A stretch of 64,000 bases of DNA from contig NC_087064.1 of NCBI RefSeq assembly GCF_963678635.1, positions 18,956,509-19,020,508 of the forward strand, written 5' to 3'. The stretch's first letter is position 1. Each line of letters starts with the position of its first letter. Positions 62,301-64,000 of the stretch are shown here, in pieces. The notes beneath the pieces were generated by a model. The model saw only the letters and a list, made by a program, of their open reading frames with translations. It was not told where the DNA came from and searched no databases. This DNA comes from Symsagittifera roscoffensis (Eukaryota > Xenacoelomorpha > Acoela > Convolutidae). The position numbers were made by a program, and so were the translations under genes.

Positions 62301-63388
62301 GGCTGGGGGGTTCTAGGTTCCAGCAATCGAGCAGAGGCAGTCCCGATAAAAGACTGGGCATGTTTGGGAAGACGGGGTTTGATATCAACGAGAAGCCTAA
62401 CATCAAAGAGCTCGTCACTCAGGTAGGCGCCAGTCAGCATTTATGTCATCGAGCACTTAGAGAAGAAGCTGGAAATTGGTGTTAAAAACTTCCAGGGGGA
62501 GGGGGGTTCTTGAACATTTTTTGAACAAAAAAGGCGGTTTCATTGCGGGGTTTCAAAATTATTAGGGGCTCCTGCATCTTTGGGTCAACGCTGATGAATA
62601 TCATGTCAAAATTGAGCCAAAATTTTCTTTAACCTTAATTTGGCATGATGTTTTAGTTTTTCCTTTTGGTCACTGCGTTGAAAATAATTTTTAGGGCTCT
62701 TACAAACGTCATATTTTTTCAAAACTTGAATAAATTTTTTATGGTATAAAAATTCTGGTGGAAAAACCTTCAGAGCCCCCAAAATTTGGAGCGGTCAATT
62801 ATCTAGCGGTGGGGAAGGGGGTTGGGGTCTATAAAGAAGTGGATTTGGTTTGCAGGGTTCCCGACAATTAAAACTACAGTACCGTGATACACAATTATAT
62901 GTAAAATGAGATGTGTTAGTACTGGCATCACGGTTACAATAATCTATAACGAAATCGACGCATATTCAGCCATATTTTGAGCTAACATGGATGCAAAATT
63001 TCAAGCCGCAAAAAATCTGCTAACTGCTGGCAAAGAATACCCAAAATATTTGAAGCGCGTCAAATCCTAGTTAAATGAAATGAAATTTCGGATCAATTTT
63101 TCTAGCAGATCGCTTTGCTGGAAAGTAATTGTACCTTAATTGCTAGGCTCTATTGGAGGACAAGCCTGAATTCATCAAGCTATTTCTGGAACATGGTCTG
63201 GATATCAGGAAATACCTGACGACGAACCAGCTGGCCCAGATCTACGAGGCTTCCTGCAGCGTGTACCCTCCACTGGTGAAGCTGCTGAAGAAGGCTCGCA
63301 ATGGAAAAGCGAAGAGCTACTTCAAGATCAAACACGTCTACAATCTCATACACACCTGGACTAGTGCTAGTCTACAGCACCAGCTAAG
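35230..63388 (+). CDS. TRPM-type cation channel gene, N-terminal part (10 exons; continues beyond window)
   Basis: TRPM channels are plasma-membrane cation channels with a long cytosolic N-terminal TRPM homology region ahead of six membrane helices. Exons at 35230-35376, 36181-36332, 40243-40373, 40634-40750, 41112-41372, 55693-55811, 59954-60216, 60617-60753, 62175-62422 and 63147-63388 join with matching phases. They give about 606 codons with the family landmarks in order: a Cys pair near the start (CKGCNYLEKEH), LPNICIS, SCWVLTGGTNQG, a LGIVNWN block (IGIAPWG in the family), VLILIGGDFDT, EGSGLATDII, DVAIMRALLKS, LAVRWNR and EDKPEFIKLFLEHG. The first exon is the least certain. The gene ends open at a phase-2 donor (63389); the pore would lie further right. 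Intron 5 hosts a complete antisense gene and intron 6 a young LTR element. The channel subfamily cannot be assigned from this part. Confidence 0.85.
35400..36180. other. TRPM intron 1; nothing else supported
   Basis: Contains repeated TAACTTATAACTTATAAC at 35395-35418 and minus-strand ORFs (35656-36203) that look like chance reading of T-rich DNA. Acceptor at TTTGAG|GAG (36179-36180). Confidence 0.35.
36181..36332 (+). CDS. TRPM gene, exon 2
   Basis: Encodes EKRCKGCNYLEKEHFVSFNR and then PWSKVKTWRSDLHLDSVDFG, matching the CxxC...H, W...H...(T)D-x-FG pattern that opens the TRPM homology region. It ends ATCAG|GTGGGC in phase 2. The overlapping minus-strand ORF (36166-36423) is a shadow. Confidence 0.65.
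36333..36886. other. TRPM intron 2, left part
   Basis: A G-run (36352-36368) lies just after the donor. Otherwise AT-rich without features. Confidence 0.35.
36887..37165. mobile_element. hAT-type MITE relative, truncated
   Basis: Begins AGGGGCGGATTTAAGGGG, then a C-run (36921-36939), CAAGGATTCGAT, CAAAGGGTCCCCCCTTT and GAGCGCGCGCCGAAAAAACG, all shared with the complete element at 54138-54571. The right terminal repeat is missing. Confidence 0.55.
37166..37741. other. TRPM intron 2, middle; nothing supported
   Basis: AT-rich DNA with no coding or repeat signal that I can defend. Confidence 0.3.
37742..38244 (-). mobile_element. Helentron-like non-autonomous element, complete
   Basis: Same family as 34307-34814, opposite orientation. 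The hairpins are diverged (TCAAGGT-GAA-GGCCTGA; CTTTCG-TAT-CGGAAG). The conserved core GCTTACGCGTTAATAGCGCG is present. Confidence 0.7.
38811..38950. mobile_element. GGGGCGAAA inverted-repeat element
   Basis: TTTCGCCCCTCACACATTTT on the left mirrors a GGGGCGAAATGTGTGAGGGGC block on the right. GGGGCGAAA also repeats directly inside (38871, 38889, 38916 regions). About 140 bp, no coding capacity; a short MITE-like or foldback repeat. No target duplication found. Confidence 0.45.
38951..40242. other. TRPM intron 2, right part
   Basis: AT-rich, with TTAAATTTAAAT-type repeats near 39105-39170 and 39410-39500. No gene. The acceptor ...GTGCACTGTAG ends at 40242. Confidence 0.35.
40243..40373 (+). 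CDS. TRPM gene, exon 3
   Basis: Encodes VADDTHPLVVVEHLLDDWKL followed by DLPNICIS, the W-x-L-x-x-PN-(L)-(V)IS element of TRPM. It starts in phase 2 after GTAG and ends CATCA|GTGTCA in phase 1; joining gives CIS-TTGK, which aligns better than read-through. Confidence 0.8.
40634..40750 (+). CDS. TRPM gene, exon 4
   Basis: TTGKHVVMPPRYLARLKQGL, then SAVSSTSCWVLTGGTNQ, equal to the conserved RLKxGL...WxxTGGTxxG segment of TRPM. Acceptor TTCCAG, donor CCAGG|GTCAGT. Confidence 0.85.
41112..41372 (+). CDS. TRPM gene, exon 5
   Basis: GVDAIACDALKNAQL continues TGGTNQG. PEFEILGIVNWNCISQHQHI corresponds to the IGIAPWGxxxxR block of the family. Then comes a polar, family-variable stretch. Donor CCACAG|GTATAA, phase 1. 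The two minus-strand ORFs over it are shadows. Confidence 0.8.
41655..42090 (-). mobile_element. Helentron-like element, lacking its 3' hairpin end
   Basis: Contains the family core (CGCTTACGCGTTAATAGCGCG, TAATCACAGGTAAAATATC) and the terminal CTTTCG-TTA-CGAAAA with AACAA, but not the TCAGGGC hairpin end. Confidence 0.6.
42222..42578. mobile_element. hAT-type MITE relative, degraded
   Basis: Shares CCAAAGGGTCCCCCTTTGGTA, GAGCGCGCGCCGAAAAAAGCG, CTGCGGCG and the GTCGACC/GGTCGACC block with 54138-54571. The terminal repeats are eroded (right end CTGCGCACGCCACTG). Confidence 0.5.
42687..43405. mobile_element. 719-bp mariner-type foldback element with TA duplication
   Basis: CAGTGCTGATTTAAATTATC at the left (42687) is mirrored by GATAATTTAAATCAGCACTG at the right (ending 43405). 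The inverted similarity continues for roughly 340 bp per arm to a centre near 43040, with scattered mismatches. TA flanks both ends (42685-42686, 43406-43407). Tc1/mariner elements use TA targets and CAGTG-type ends; this one has no transposase ORF and is almost entirely inverted repeat. Confidence 0.7.
43843..43977 (-). CDS. Serine protease homolog, last exon
   Basis: GYGPGSYFVRVGLFLSWIDH matches the PGVYTRVxxYxxWI end of trypsin-like proteases. A Gly/Arg-rich tail and TGA stop at 43843-43845 follow. Acceptor TTTTTATCAG|GAA, phase 0. Confidence 0.7.
   Translation of the reverse strand, partial: EHNEEGYGPGSYFVRVGLFLSWIDHVMQHNPGGGSGRRGPMGDD
43843..53862 (-). CDS. Secreted S1 serine protease homolog (catalytic Ser replaced by Glu), nested in TRPM intron 5
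   Basis: Six exons, in - strand order: 53709-53862, 53235-53438, 49631-49721, 49060-49317, 44220-44376 and 43843-43977. Phases match throughout. A signal peptide (MNLLALICFLLSLSTLNSRV, if the second Met is used) is followed by a short Ser/Pro-rich pro-region, the chain start LSS-IVNG, SFCGGSVINERFVLTAAHCV with the catalytic His, VNDLALVRTRSPI with the catalytic Asp, FCGMGATSS in place of the GWG block, and DLVCTSPLL. The GDSGGPL motif reads MDEGGPL, and the C-terminal helix is YFVRVGLFLSWIDHV. Lacking the nucleophile, it should not cleave peptides; such homologs act as cofactors or binding proteins in immune and clotting cascades of invertebrates (family knowledge, not shown here). Intron 5 of this gene needs a GC donor. 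The whole gene is antisense within one TRPM intron. Confidence 0.75.
44220..44376 (-). CDS. Serine protease homolog, exon 5 (active-site exon)
   Basis: HDLVCTSPLLGDDAHIAVMD, then EGGPL: GAG (Glu) occupies the position of the catalytic Ser codon, and the preceding Cys and Gly are also changed. It continues LYILDCEEFLEPPRCLYGVA. No phase-compatible GT donor follows; AATCAG|GCACAG (GC donor) gives the only clean join to the last exon. Confidence 0.65.
44825..45785. repeat. GATTATAA-rich low-complexity array
   Basis: Dozens of (C/A)GATTATAA, ATTATAATT and AATCGATTATAAT words. Between 45490 and 45730 a unit of about 105-120 bp (GTAAGCGATTATAAGAGATT ... GACACAAAAA-TGTTATCATTGTAATAGAT) is repeated about twice. 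The DNA is self-complementary over much of its length and should form hairpins readily. Confidence 0.55.
45820..46130. repeat. Tandem repeat with CAGTGCGCGC motifs
   Basis: GTTAGTAGTTCAGTGCGCGC followed by TTTACCGTGCTC, CTCAAGAGCAAC, TTTTATTCCGACTTTT and GAAAGTGATGGAACATTTG occurs twice (about 45882-45985 and 46020-46115). The end of a Helentron-like element is included in the unit, so the duplication followed that insertion. Confidence 0.55.
46082..46830 (+). mobile_element. Helentron-like element, interrupted
   Basis: Starts TTATTCCGACTTTT-TTAACGAAAG, carries the core (CGCGCGATATGTTTCGCTCTATTAACGCG region), is interrupted by unrelated sequence at about 46510-46790, and resumes CATGTTATTACTGCTCC...AAAAGGCAGTC. 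The terminal hairpin is lost. Confidence 0.55.
46918..47250. mobile_element. hAT-type MITE fragments in inverted order
   Basis: AGCGGATTTAAGGTGAGACGC...CCTAGATCACGCCTGATG (46918-47082) resembles a shortened form of the complete element at 54138. GGGGCGGGGTGGATTTTTG...TTAGGTCGACCAAATTGATT (47090-47175) is a second piece facing the other way. Confidence 0.45.
47250..47875. other. No gene seen; short direct repeats
   Basis: A CAGTAACCATG...AAT(T)AA(G/C)(G/C)ATGCAGTG(G/A)(T/C)ACAC unit of about 65-70 bp occurs twice at 47757-47870. The remainder is AT-rich with no coding signal. Confidence 0.4.
47876..48397 (+). mobile_element. Helentron-like non-autonomous element
   Basis: The 5' end TTGTTCC is followed by a diverged start, then the conserved core and a well-kept 3' end: AGGCAGTCGGAAC (48352-48364), ATTCAGGGC-TTC-GCCCTGA hairpin, TTCGAGCAGTCTTG. 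Confidence 0.7.
48400..49059. other. Intron sequence of both genes; nothing supported
   Basis: It lies in the large intron 4 of the antisense protease homolog and intron 5 of the TRPM gene. The + strand ORF 48951-49511 (186 codons) is the shadow of protease exon 4. Confidence 0.4.
49060..49317 (-). CDS. Serine protease homolog, exon 4
   Basis: FEFSDTPVNDLALVRTRSPI holds the catalytic Asp in the NDxAL block. IALPICPDL and FCGMGATSS follow, then LQETFFKQIPFETY and FNFCR. Acceptor TTTTAG|A, donor CTGCAG|GTAAAG in phase 2. Confidence 0.75.
49631..49721 (-). CDS. Serine protease homolog, exon 3
   Basis: A 91-bp exon found from splice logic: TTGTTGTAG|CA ... CCAGG|GTTAGA. It encodes RQLTVEVGDHSVPDSFLTNY and then FADAVFIAP, equivalent to the (L)xVxxGEHD...xxxxIxxHP stretch of trypsin-like proteases. 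It is too short to stand out as an ORF, but phases 2 and 2 fit both neighbours. Confidence 0.65.
49722..52205. other. Intron sequence; nothing supported
   Basis: AT-rich, with a short duplicated AACAGTAGTCAAGAAAAATCA (51347, 51433). The ORF 51740-51931 is unrecognised and likely spurious. Confidence 0.4.
52206..52649. mobile_element. MITE with ~30-bp terminal inverted repeats
   Basis: GGACAACAAGCCGACGGGAC opens the element, and GTCCCGTCGGCTTGATGTCC closes it as the inverted partner. Both repeats continue inward with CTTCAA(G/T)CCGAA, and the unit GGGACTTCAAGCCG is repeated once directly inside each end. 444 bp, AT-rich middle without transposase. The target duplication is unclear. Confidence 0.65.
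52786..52988. mobile_element. ~200-bp MITE with ~70-bp inverted arms
   Basis: CAGTATTTAGACAAACGCGT and further to CAACCAATCAGAATC is mirrored by GATTCTGATTGGTTCATACA... to ACGCGGTTGTCTAAATACAG. The word CAGTATTTAGACAA occurs twice in each arm. The centre is AT-rich. There is no coding capacity. Confidence 0.65.
53235..53438 (-). CDS. Serine protease homolog, exon 2
   Basis: A pro-segment (IARILTNLAPSPPPLSNRTL) is followed by SSIVNGLDSPRRQFFVRI (activation end and chain start), then LSFCGGSVINERFVLTAAHC with the catalytic His and the Cys pair that brackets it. Acceptor ATTTCAG|TC, donor CTGC|GTGAGT, phases 1/1. Confidence 0.85.
53709..53862 (-). CDS. Serine protease homolog, exon 1 (signal peptide)
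   Basis: ATG at 53862, or more likely the in-frame ATG at 53823, which gives a standard signal peptide with a Leu-rich core (LLALICFLLSL). The exon ends GGAAATG|GTACTT in phase 1, fitting exon 2. The donor is moderate, and an alternative donor nearby cannot be ruled out. Confidence 0.55.
53863..54129. other. Upstream region of the protease homolog / TRPM intron 5
   Basis: AT-rich. It must hold the antisense promoter if the start is correct, but no clear core promoter element is evident. Confidence 0.3.
54138..54571. mobile_element. Complete hAT-type MITE with 8-bp target duplication
   Basis: Terminal repeats CAGGGGCGGATTTAGG (54138) and CCTAGATCCGCCCCTG (ending 54571). Perfect 8-bp direct repeats ACGTTAGA flank it at 54130-54137 and 54572-54579, the hAT signature length. 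The 434-bp element carries poly-G and poly-C runs, GAGCGCGCGCCGAAAAAAACG and a GGTCGACC block, with no transposase. It is the reference copy for fragments at 36887, 42222, 46918, 60297 and 63923. Confidence 0.85.
54699..55140. repeat. 447-bp tandem duplication, copy 1
   Basis: Identical to 55146-55587 except one base (TTAATTTGC versus TTAACTTGC). It contains a foldback element (ATGATTATCATACAATTACA mirrored by TATGATAACCATTTTT and CATACAT/ATGTATG arms, about 54731-54916). Confidence 0.85.
55146..55587. repeat. 447-bp tandem duplication, copy 2
   Basis: Second head-to-tail unit, separated from the first by TCAAG. It ends 105 bp before TRPM exon 6. Confidence 0.85.
55693..55811 (+). CDS. TRPM gene, exon 6
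   Basis: GERFPAFNPMCSFFVGVESG, then NKGAELFVRSSLEELIQ, aligns with the H-(T/S)-x-F-x-LVDDG-x-x-G-x-x-x-E-x-x-x-R-x-x-LE-x-x-I stretch of TRPM, though the LVDDG acidic residues are changed to FVGVESG. Acceptor GCTCTTAG, donor TTCAG|GTAAAG, phase 0. Confidence 0.8.
55812..56109. other. TRPM intron 6, left of the LTR element
   Basis: Without the 3.8-kb LTR insertion this intron would be about 360 bp. Nothing else is seen. Confidence 0.4.
56110..56309 (-). repeat. 3' LTR of the RT-less element
   Basis: 200 bp, TG...CA bounded, containing AAGAATAAACGAG with a possible AATAAA poly(A) signal. Preceded by ATGC target duplication on its outer side. Confidence 0.9.
56310..56321 (-). other. Polypurine tract of the RT-less element
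   Basis: TTGAGGGAA directly before the 3' LTR start on the - strand. Confidence 0.5.
56473..59691 (-). CDS. Gag-protease-integrase zinc module fusion polyprotein, intact, 1,072 aa
   Basis: The ATG straddles the LTR end (59691) and the primer binding site. Residues 1-230 are a Gypsy-type capsid (ITAFWPSKCTEAPMLWEHW ... RVLRDVFIVNMSNKEAQTEL). About 244-270 is an RGG-rich basic stretch and 274-310 holds two zinc knuckles (CYNCDQSG...H...C and CNFCKKMGHYERTC). About 386-490 is a retropepsin-like protease with the AWIDSGSPIS active site and an IIGRDLMPLLG second strand. About 640-725 matches the linker before integrase (ENCLWMDERLVIPIPLR) and 727-763 the HHCC zinc module (IHAFHHGRSSMFDAARDVWF ... 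DGCKECTD). The remaining 300 residues are a polar Ser/Lys/Glu tail ending in a basic patch. Reverse transcriptase, RNase H and the DDE core are absent, yet no frame is broken. The large + strand ORF at 56726-57274 is its shadow. Confidence 0.9.
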   Translation of the reverse strand: MAQQAGQSAGSGKNPLGITAFWPSKCTEAPMLWEHWITRFTWGVIAKHSFNPTAFYFANTLTEAQITGLPEEVNGKNRVEAEQTLISNLYLCLGERGQDELHNRKPHLDLATTRYPRVLDEFESVFRKERNETFETYQLLSRKQRDGETLEEFHSVLSGLAARCSLGTLERRVLRDVFIVNMSNKEAQTELCRSTKTPDEVYRIALSYERGDKYAKSYKISGGGLTAAPAGSLQIKAEPISAIRGGYRRPFQRGGRGFGRGGTRGRGGAADRKCYNCDQSGFTPDHIPKCPARNVTCNFCKKMGHYERTCRGRRSANRGRVGMINEDDTNGGTTQDYPEESASNYGSSVGWLTDSKTPAHGWDSDSSTEYVVMSIRRKEETELKVAGAKLALRINGKATQAWIDSGSPISIFTIGELKRTLGTVNVQLKPLNPQDDQFRDYGNNPLKFLGKMQVTLHSNGWTCSSDINVIGGCRPSIIGRDLMPLLGLMLVQAPSTEGVKSIHTTEGTVAMDNDLDEWQTHFSKDIQVGNDKVNIPPEEGVKTRDHRLTNQKPLKRIAECNDRESAKVVKSITECKLQITSGSSSEVEIVDARLEAETHHTRDIRCNTVISIPSAFGGEIFPVAYPAGGNVIMSVIPRDCKIVRKSSALPELFNLKLVEANYKGDPQMRAIKELVESKDPDLEKKVRAMGAYLGQHTHDFHVRENCLWMDERLVIPIPLRKAVVNRIHAFHHGRSSMFDAARDVWFPYLHRSLVAAADGCKECTDADSTDPRAPRNIQPMATDWEERSDVDFDVDHMNHPRRLTQNQLVSAADGTPMADGDGKQACGGKSKQPSKRTELLFQRLKDSNKRKSGVAEKVIKSNAPTTASKLTLPLPAMSALQRRAELKRAANKQAAGTSTQSKASAQSKADNRVREFSPAEEDDSDSEYEPITISKHAGNSTIAPGRDVEGNEPKMNNDVEDGIGRPNLSEGSGAGKSQGVDTEVQTMSNEQGGSAPNLSNEGRGGKHSKKKGERVRRLRLVSYSSQESEDGTGSRKSTRKRTAVSKFGGVMIVSILKARTSKGEEDRERDTN
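59675..59690 (-). other. Primer binding site of the RT-less element
   Basis: TGGCGCAGCAAGCAGG abuts the 5' LTR. The first eight bases equal those of Gypsy element 1 and at the same time encode the start of Gag (A-Q after Met). Confidence 0.55.
59691..59890 (-). repeat. 5' LTR of the RT-less element
   Basis: 200 bp; partner of 56110-56309 (one difference, AATGGCGCC versus AAAGGCGCC). Outer flank ATGC. Confidence 0.9.
59954..60216 (+). CDS. TRPM gene, exon 7
   Basis: NIPTVLILIGGDFDTFERAA, then NAVEKEIPIILCEGSGLATD and IIASG: the IPxVxxxxxGGxxTxxxxxxAxxxxxPxxxxEGSGxxxDxIA signature of TRPM, the most diagnostic exon here. Acceptor GGTTGCAG, donor CTCAG|GTCGGT in phase 2. Confidence 0.9.
60297..60545. 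mobile_element. hAT-type MITE relative, degraded
   Basis: GTGGGGTGGGGTGGGGGG-run, GGTGGACCAAATTAATTTTCCGAGCTC, TTTGCGCCGCG and CACACGCTCCCCTAAATT parallel the complete element at 54138-54571 in reverse orientation. The terminal repeats are lost. Confidence 0.45.
60617..60753 (+). CDS. TRPM gene, exon 8
   Basis: TKPPKGKIFPSALFEGSRHL, then RKCVKHRKMVFFYRIDLSVS. The end (K-x-x-F-x-x-D-x-x-x-x-x-L/D-V-A-I) fits the family stretch leading into DVAIxxALLK. Acceptor TTTCAG, donor CACCTGG|GTTAGT, phase 1. Confidence 0.8.
60754..61199. other. TRPM intron 8, left part; nothing supported
   Basis: AT-rich with no repeat or coding signal. Confidence 0.35.
61200..61744 (-). mobile_element. Helentron-like non-autonomous element, complete
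   Basis: Best-preserved reverse copy: AAGACTGCTCGTATCAGGGC-GAA-GCCCTGA at the left, GTTCCGACTGCC just inside it, the core CGCTTACGCGTTAATAGCGCG and a CTTTCGTATCAAAAGTCGGAA right end. Confidence 0.75.
61745..62174. other. TRPM intron 8, right part; nothing supported
   Basis: AT-rich; the acceptor AATCCTTAG ends at 62174. Confidence 0.35.
62175..62422 (+). CDS. TRPM gene, exon 9
   Basis: DVAIMRALLKSGPARRKDPV, then QLAVRWNRCDEVVEDHLKS matches the D(V/L)AIxxALLK...QLxLAxxWNRxDxAxxxI signature. A Gly/Ser-rich insert is followed by FDINEKPNIKELVTQ. Donor ACTCAG|GTAGGC, phase 0. Confidence 0.88.
62423..63146. other. TRPM intron 9; nothing supported
   Basis: AT-rich with GGGGGAGGGGGGTT just after the donor. 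The acceptor AATTGCTAG ends at 63146. Confidence 0.4.
63147..63388 (+). CDS. TRPM gene, exon 10
   Basis: ALLEDKPEFIKLFLEHGLDI, then LTTNQLAQIYEAS equals the ALxxxxPxFVxLFLExGxxLxxFLTxxxLxxLY signature. Donor CTAAG|GTTAAT in phase 2; the gene continues to the right of the window. Confidence 0.88.
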
Positions 63389-63922
63389 GTTAATCAAGGA
63401 GGGTTTAAACCCAACAAACAGGCTTCTTCACCTCACAACAAAAAAAAACCATTACAGAAAAATACTGGAGACTTTTTTCGGGCGACTTCTGTTCCAACCA
63501 TGTTACTAAGTAATGGGAAGGAACTATGGCGTAGGGTTGGTTTTTCGTCCCAAATCTAGGAATATCAAAGAAAATTTATAGAGTCAAATGTGTTCTCAAA
63601 AGAAAGCTCGATTTCAGGTTCAGATTCCAAAGAGTTCCGAGTCGAAAAAAACTTCCGGATTTTTCCCTTTTTCGAACTTATTTACATGAATCAATCAGAG
63701 AGAAAGAAAATTCTATTTAATTTACAGCATTTTAACACAATTTAACTATAATAAACTCATTATTGCGTAATATTATATAATTGAACCCCCTCATCGCAAA
63801 CAAAAACGTTTTTGCAATTTCGCTGATTTTTCTACAATTTTTTAAAGTTCTAGCAAAAATTAATGTGGCCGCAAAACTCTGTGATACTTTTAATACACGA
63901 TGTGATACTTTTATCCACGAGC
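63389..63922. other. TRPM intron 10 start; nothing supported
   Basis: AT-rich DNA with no further exon recognised. Confidence 0.35.
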
Positions 63923-64000
63923 AGTTGCGGATTTAGGGGGGGGGGCAGACGTCTCACTAAGGGATTCGACCCCCTGCCGTCACGAAGGGTCTTCCCTTTG
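63923..64000. mobile_element. hAT-type MITE relative, cut by window end
   Basis: GTTGCGGATTTAGGGGGGGG, GGGATTCGACCCCCTGCCG and GAAGGGTCTTCCCTTT match the left half of the complete element at 54138. The right half lies outside. Confidence 0.55.

Overview
This window is nuclear DNA from an invertebrate animal. It is AT-rich, its genes are split by GT-AG introns, and it is crowded with mobile elements. I cannot name the lineage from the sequence. All alignments and identities below were made by eye.

Two host genes are supported. (1) A TRPM-type cation channel gene runs on the + strand from about 35.2 kb past the right edge. Ten exons can be laid out (35230-35376, 36181-36332, 40243-40373, 40634-40750, 41112-41372, 55693-55811, 59954-60216, 60617-60753, 62175-62422, 63147-63388). 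All splice phases agree, and they encode about 606 residues of the cytosolic TRPM homology region; the channel pore lies outside the window. (2) A trypsin-fold (S1) serine protease homolog lies on the - strand, 53862 to 43843, entirely inside the 14.3-kb fifth intron of the TRPM gene. Its His and Asp are kept, but the catalytic serine is replaced by glutamate.

The rest is mostly mobile DNA. At 0.7-8 kb there is a decayed Polinton/Maverick-like protein-primed family-B DNA polymerase with N-terminal zinc fingers, an acidic divergent ORF, and a 60-bp tandem array carrying four TGACGTCA palindromes just upstream. At 16.9-23.0 kb there is an old, broken Ty3/Gypsy element on the - strand. A 6.48-kb segment (18737-25211) is tandemly repeated at 25219-31692 with almost no divergence. 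At 56110-59890, inside a TRPM intron, sits a young LTR element with one intact 1,072-codon ORF. It encodes Gag, an aspartic protease, the integrase zinc-binding module and a tail, but no reverse transcriptase, RNase H or integrase core.

Small elements include about nine copies of a ~500-bp Helentron-like family with asymmetric inverted repeats and a terminal hairpin, a hAT MITE with a perfect 8-bp target duplication, a 719-bp mariner-type foldback element with TA duplication, two further TIR MITEs, a tandemly duplicated 447-bp foldback unit and two tRNA-derived SINE-like heads.

The region from about 8.5 to 16.8 kb and most intron space hold no gene I can support. The strongest candidates for something new are the RT-less single-ORF LTR element, the nested pseudo-protease gene and the Helentron-like family.
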